Source: CAWIDU01 sp963835055
GTDB taxonomy: Bacteria > Patescibacteriota > Saccharimonadia > Saccharimonadales > UBA4665
Direction: 5' to 3'
NCBI GenBank assembly: GCA_963835055.1
Contig: CAWIDU010000001.1
Location: 248,001 to 312,000, forward strand
Length of the DNA stretch: 64,000 nt
Positions 60,657 through 64,000 of this stretch are shown piece after piece. A program made the translations under genes and the position numbers. Numbering within the stretch: the stretch's first letter is position 1; each line of letters starts with the position of its first letter. Under the pieces are notes generated by a model, which saw only the letters and a program-made list of their open reading frames with translations, searched no databases and had not been told where the DNA came from.

Positions 60657-62744
60657 ATGCAACCAAACAACAAATCTAACCGACCGCGGCGAGGCCGCGG
60701 CGGCCAGAAACCGCCAACGCCGCCAATCGCCGGCAGCAGCCTGAGCACTTCGCGTGGGCAGGCGGTGCGCGCCCAACGGCGCTCGCAGGCCGATGCCCAG
60801 CGCATCGCTAACCAATACGTGTCGGCCGACGCCAACGGCAAGACCGACCGGCCCAAACGGGCTAACGTCATCGACGATAGCCCGCGGCTGAAAATCATCG
60901 GCCTCGGCGGCATGGACGGCGCCGGTTCCAAGAACATGATTCTGGTCGAGTACCAGAATGATGCCATCATCATCGACGCCGGTAACGACCTGAGTGTCGA
61001 TCTGCCGGGCATTAATTACGGCATTGCCGACACCAGCTATCTGGAAACTATCAAGTCCAAGTTGCGGGCCTACGTGATTACGCACGGCCACCTTGACCAC
61101 ATTGGTGCCTTGCCGCACGTCGTGCCGCTGTTCCCAGCGCCAATTTACGGCAGTAAATTCACCGTCGGCCGGGTCGAAGAAATTTTCGAAAATTTCGGCC
61201 TGCCAATGCCCGACGGTTTCGAACTGAAAACCGTCACCATGAACGAAAACACCCATGAACGGCTGAAAGTCGGCGTTTTCTTCGTCGAGCTAGTGCGCAT
61301 TACGCACTCCATTCCGGGCAGTACCTGCGTGGTGCTCGACACGCCCGTCGGCCGGATCATTAACAGCGGTGACTTCCGCTTCGATCCCAACCCGCTGGAC
61401 CACGAACGCAGTGACTTGGAGCGTTTGACCGATCTAGGTAAGGAAGGCGTTCTGGCGCTACTGGGCGAGTCCACCAGCACCGAGCGGCCGGGCCGCACGC
61501 CTTCGGAATCGGACATCGAGAAAAGCTTCGTCGACATCATCGACCAAGCGCCGGGTCGAATTTTTGTCGGCTTGTTCTCGACCAATATGAACCGCGTCCA
61601 AATGATCATTAACGCTGCCATCCATCACAATCGTAAGATCGCCATGGACGGCCGCAGCATGGTCAGCACTCTGGAAATGGCCGTTCGCCACGGTTTCATG
61701 AAGGTTCCCAAAGGCACTTTCGTGCCAATCGCCAGCGTGCCCAATATGAAAGATACCGATGTGGTCGTGGTCTGTACCGGTAGCCAGGGCGAGCCGAGCA
61801 GTGCTCTGCAGCGCATGGCCAACGGCGAGCACAAGCATATCAAGATGAAAGAGCAAGACACCGTCATTCTATCCAGCACGCCGATTCCGGAGAGCGGTAA
61901 CGACAAACTAGTCGGCGAAATGGTCGACAACCTGATGGAGAAAGGCGTTCACGTTTTCGAACATCGTAACCACGAAATCGACGGCGTCGGTCCATTGCAC
62001 GTTTCCGGCCACGCCTCGCGTGACGAGTACGCCGAAATGATCGCCATGACCAAGCCAAAGTTCTTCATTCCTATTTACGGCTCTTTCCGCTCCAAGCAAC
62101 GCTACATCGACCTAGCCATCGAGCAGGGCATGCCGCGGGATAAGACACTCAATGTCGGCAACGGCCAAGTCATCGCCTTGACGGCCGACAAGATGGAAGT
62201 CATCGGTGAAGTGCCGAACGGCACCATTCTGGTCGACCAAACTGGCGCCATCGTCAGCAACATCGTCGTCAAGGACCGCGTCCTGCTATCTGAGGAAGGC
62301 CTGCTAGCCGTTGTCCTAACCATCGACCGCAAGAGCGGCGCCCTACTGACCAGCCCGGACATCATCAGCCGCGGCTTCATATATATGCGCGACAACGAGG
62401 ACATCATGAACGGCTTGCGCCAAGAGCTGAAGCGGGCCGTCCAGCAGCGTTTCAAACGCGTCGACCTGGATCGTTTCAAAGCCGAGCTCAAAGATCACAT
62501 CACGCACTACCTGTTCGAGCACACCCAGCGCAGCCCGATTGTCATCCCGGTGGTCAACATCGTCAGCGGTGGCAACAGCAACGGCGGCACGCCGAAACCG
62601 GCGACCGACAATGACACCGACCGCAAAACCGACGACCAACCAGCACCGCCGGTCAAAACTCAGCAGGAACTGGCCGCCGATCAGCAGAAGCGCTTCCAGG
62701 AAATGCGCGCCCGCTTGCTAACCCAGGACGCCCGGATCGACTAA
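60657..62744 (+). CDS. rnj: Ribonuclease J
   Basis: 695 residues. N-terminal basic, Arg/Gly-rich extension (1-70) probably binds RNA. Metallo-beta-lactamase core ITHGHLDHIGALPHVV (HxHxDH), GDFRFDPNP, beta-CASP FVGLFSTNMNRVQ and HVSGHASRDEY. C-terminal domain and a disordered Thr/Pro-rich tail. A 5'-3' exonuclease/endonuclease for mRNA turnover and rRNA maturation, working with PNPase and Orn also found here. GAAAGGA precedes the ATG. Confidence 0.95.
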   Translation: MQPNNKSNRPRRGRGGQKPPTPPIAGSSLSTSRGQAVRAQRRSQADAQRIANQYVSADANGKTDRPKRANVIDDSPRLKIIGLGGMDGAGSKNMILVEYQNDAIIIDAGNDLSVDLPGINYGIADTSYLETIKSKLRAYVITHGHLDHIGALPHVVPLFPAPIYGSKFTVGRVEEIFENFGLPMPDGFELKTVTMNENTHERLKVGVFFVELVRITHSIPGSTCVVLDTPVGRIINSGDFRFDPNPLDHERSDLERLTDLGKEGVLALLGESTSTERPGRTPSESDIEKSFVDIIDQAPGRIFVGLFSTNMNRVQMIINAAIHHNRKIAMDGRSMVSTLEMAVRHGFMKVPKGTFVPIASVPNMKDTDVVVVCTGSQGEPSSALQRMANGEHKHIKMKEQDTVILSSTPIPESGNDKLVGEMVDNLMEKGVHVFEHRNHEIDGVGPLHVSGHASRDEYAEMIAMTKPKFFIPIYGSFRSKQRYIDLAIEQGMPRDKTLNVGNGQVIALTADKMEVIGEVPNGTILVDQTGAIVSNIVVKDRVLLSEEGLLAVVLTIDRKSGALLTSPDIISRGFIYMRDNEDIMNGLRQELKRAVQQRFKRVDLDRFKAELKDHITHYLFEHTQRSPIVIPVVNIVSGGNSNGGTPKPATDNDTDRKTDDQPAPPVKTQQELAADQQKRFQEMRARLLTQDARID

Positions 62745-63122
62745 AGCGGTTGCACCGACCGCTACCTGGCTTAATATCAACGCAGGACCACTTTGCTTAA
62801 CGATTAATTCAGAGTAGCCTATCTTGGTTGCCACTCGCCTGGTACTGGCAATCAAAGATAGTTCTGGGCTAAATCGCAAGTGACTTGCCTCAGGAATAAA
62901 ACTAAGTACATTGTCCATAAGCTCGCCGCTTTCGGCCAACAGTTCATGTAGCTCGTCAAGTTTTTTCAAGCCGCGTAATTTACCGAAAGCGAAAGATTTC
63001 GGTATTTCCGTACTGATTTCTACTGCTCTGTTGACAGCAACGGCAAAACCGTCCACTCGATGCAATGCTTCAGCACTTCGTTTAGATCTTTGTTTTTCTG
63101 ACCGTTGCTCAAGGAATTTCAT
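62718..63122 (-). CDS. Small unknown protein (134 aa)
   Basis: Basic N-terminus (MKFLEQRSEKQRSKRSAE), helical middle (GLKKLDELHELLAESGELMDNVL) and a hydrophobic C-terminal segment (LILSQVAVGATALVDPGVLG). The last 27 bases overlap the end of rnj. TAAACT on the minus strand ends 6 bases before the start, which supports it as a real gene. It could be a four-helix-bundle-type protein (23S-intervening-like) but I cannot confirm this. Confidence 0.55.
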   Translation of the reverse strand: MKFLEQRSEKQRSKRSAEALHRVDGFAVAVNRAVEISTEIPKSFAFGKLRGLKKLDELHELLAESGELMDNVLSFIPEASHLRFSPELSLIASTRRVATKIGYSELIVKQSGPALILSQVAVGATALVDPGVLG

Positions 63123-63228
63123 GACATCAGTTTAAGTAAAGCAGGCTCTAGACGCAAGCATAAGGAGATTGACTAAGGTTGTAAAAATTGCTATAATATT
63201 CTATACCATATAATCAAGCACGCTAAAC

Positions 63229-63237
63229 TGATATAAT
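63229..63237 (+). promoter_or_regulatory. Extended -10 (TGATATAAT) of ftsK
   Basis: Ends 11 bases before the ATG at 63249. Confidence 0.6.
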
Positions 63238-63248
63238 AATCAACAATT

Positions 63249-63854
63249 ATGGCGAAAAAGAAAAAAGCAGTTAACCGAAAGAAAAAGACCACGATCGAGC
63301 CGGCCGAGCGGGCGCCGTTCTGGTCGCTGGCCGGCGCTGTGGTGCTGATGCTCGGCGGGCTTTTCCTTCTACTGGGCGGTTTCGGCACCGGCGGACCGCT
63401 GCCGATTAATCTGTTTAACGGGCTGTATTGGACTTTCGGCATTGCCGCTTTCCTGACGCCCTTGGCGCTAGTACTGCTAGGTATCGCGACTTTCCGGCAC
63501 GAAGAGCATAAATTTTCGGTAGGCAAGGCAATTGGTTTCTTATGGACACTGGTTTTTGCGGCCGCTTGGGCGTTTGCCGCTTTTGCCTCACACGCTACAG
63601 GCAGCTGGGTGGACGGTCACGGCGGCAAAGTCGGCAAGCTCGTTGGCAATATTGGTTTGAGCGCGCTCAACAAGTTTCCGGCGGCGCTGTTATTCTTGGT
63701 TTTGACCGCCCTGGCGGCCTTTTTCGCCCTGGGCATCTCGCCAAAAGTTTTGACTAGTCTGCTTAATTTATTCAAGAAGAAGGAGACTGACGAAGAATCC
63801 GAATTGGCAGCCCTGAAAGCCAAAGCCGGGCCGGCCAGTCTGACTTTCAATTGA
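63249..63854 (+). CDS. ftsK: FtsK-type DNA translocase, N-terminal membrane part (partial, frameshifted)
   Basis: A Lys-rich start (MAKKKKAVNRKKKT) and four hydrophobic helices (about 28-50, 60-80, 93-115 and 140-165) match the FtsK/SpoIIIE membrane domain. The frame stops at 63852-63854. The linker goes on in frame 2 (LNEGVPVEHHGLPAQPAKLS) and returns to the original frame near 63945-63951 as ALTTASDPNWQFPS, a typical FtsK pre-motor motif, up to the window edge. So two compensating indels sit within about 100 bases. FtsK moves DNA at the septum in division. Confidence 0.85.
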   Translation: MAKKKKAVNRKKKTTIEPAERAPFWSLAGAVVLMLGGLFLLLGGFGTGGPLPINLFNGLYWTFGIAAFLTPLALVLLGIATFRHEEHKFSVGKAIGFLWTLVFAAAWAFAAFASHATGSWVDGHGGKVGKLVGNIGLSALNKFPAALLFLVLTALAAFFALGISPKVLTSLLNLFKKKETDEESELAALKAKAGPASLTFN

Positions 63855-64000
63855 ACGAGGGCGTGCCGGTGGAACACCATGGGCTGCCAGCGCAGCCGGC
63901 CAAGTTATCCAACCTCAAGAACACCGCCCAGAAACTGACAACTGAACGAAAACCACAGCGCCCTGACGACGGCCAGCGACCCCAATTGGCAGTTCCCGAG
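63848..64000 (+). other. FtsK linker continuing across two frameshifts to the window edge
   Basis: 63848 to about 63945 is coding in frame 2; from about 63945 the frame of the main start resumes with SALTTASDPNWQFPS. The motor domain lies outside the window. Confidence 0.75.

Noticed and set aside
1..64000. Alternative genetic code (UGA read as Gly)
   Set aside because: UGA ends polA, mutM and other genes at family-typical lengths, and intact genes have no internal UGA.

Overview
The window reads as a chromosome segment of a Patescibacteria (CPR) bacterium, most likely Candidatus Saccharibacteria (TM7), with a fairly high GC content. This is inferred from the mix of genes: compact housekeeping genes packed head to tail, many small orphan membrane proteins, lone remnants of nucleotide pathways (a PurM-like and a carbamoyltransferase-like gene with no pathway around them), a zinc-less DnaG, archaeal-style TrmB regulators and very short or absent mRNA leaders. 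UGA, UAA and UAG all serve as stops, so the SR1/Gracilibacteria code does not apply.

Layout. 1-7834 is a cell-surface/secretion block: a partial FN3 surface protein, an S53 (sedolisin) protease ending in FN3 plus a dockerin, small membrane proteins, two tRNAs (Arg, Ser) and a large SGNH/GDSL esterase-like protein. 7966-17137 is housekeeping: HIT hydrolase, XRE-HAD fusion, valS, tsaD, a Mur ligase and an arginase. 17201-21829 holds small unknown genes, then a CIRCE-controlled groES-groEL. groEL is a compositional mosaic, and its last 29 bases recur 1.8 kb downstream, flanking a TrmB regulator and two orphan genes. 21834-26022 is an AT-richer cluster (carbamoyltransferase-like, nitroreductase, radical SAM, ATP-grasp) that looks like an undescribed small-molecule or peptide-modification pathway. 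26026-36080 is mixed metabolism: SIS isomerase, argS, MscL-like channel, msrB, HxlR with flavin reductase, oligoribonuclease, an MFS exporter and a PurM-like protein.

36173-42891 is the transcription/replication block: dnaG and rpoD (both frameshifted as given), a P-loop kinase, a sigma-70 factor fused to a WhiB-like Fe-S domain, a second TrmB regulator and an unknown 331-residue protein. 42957-64000 carries polA, a methyltransferase, NUDIX/MazG-type clean-up enzymes, mutM, holA, rpsT, a degenerate DHH protein, truB, rpsO, a structured leader plus pnp, a GNAT, a family-4-like UDG without Fe-S cysteines, RNase J and the start of ftsK, again with frameshifts.

The pattern running through the whole window is regulatory. 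In about 25 genes a -10 hexamer (often extended, TGnTATAAT) ends only 6-9 bases before the start codon, which places the transcription start at or beside the start codon (leaderless mRNA). Shine-Dalgarno sites are seen mainly at genes inside operons. The two strongest candidates for new biology are the sigma-WhiB fusion (39701-40930) and the carbamoyltransferase/nitroreductase/radical SAM/ATP-grasp cluster (21834-26022).
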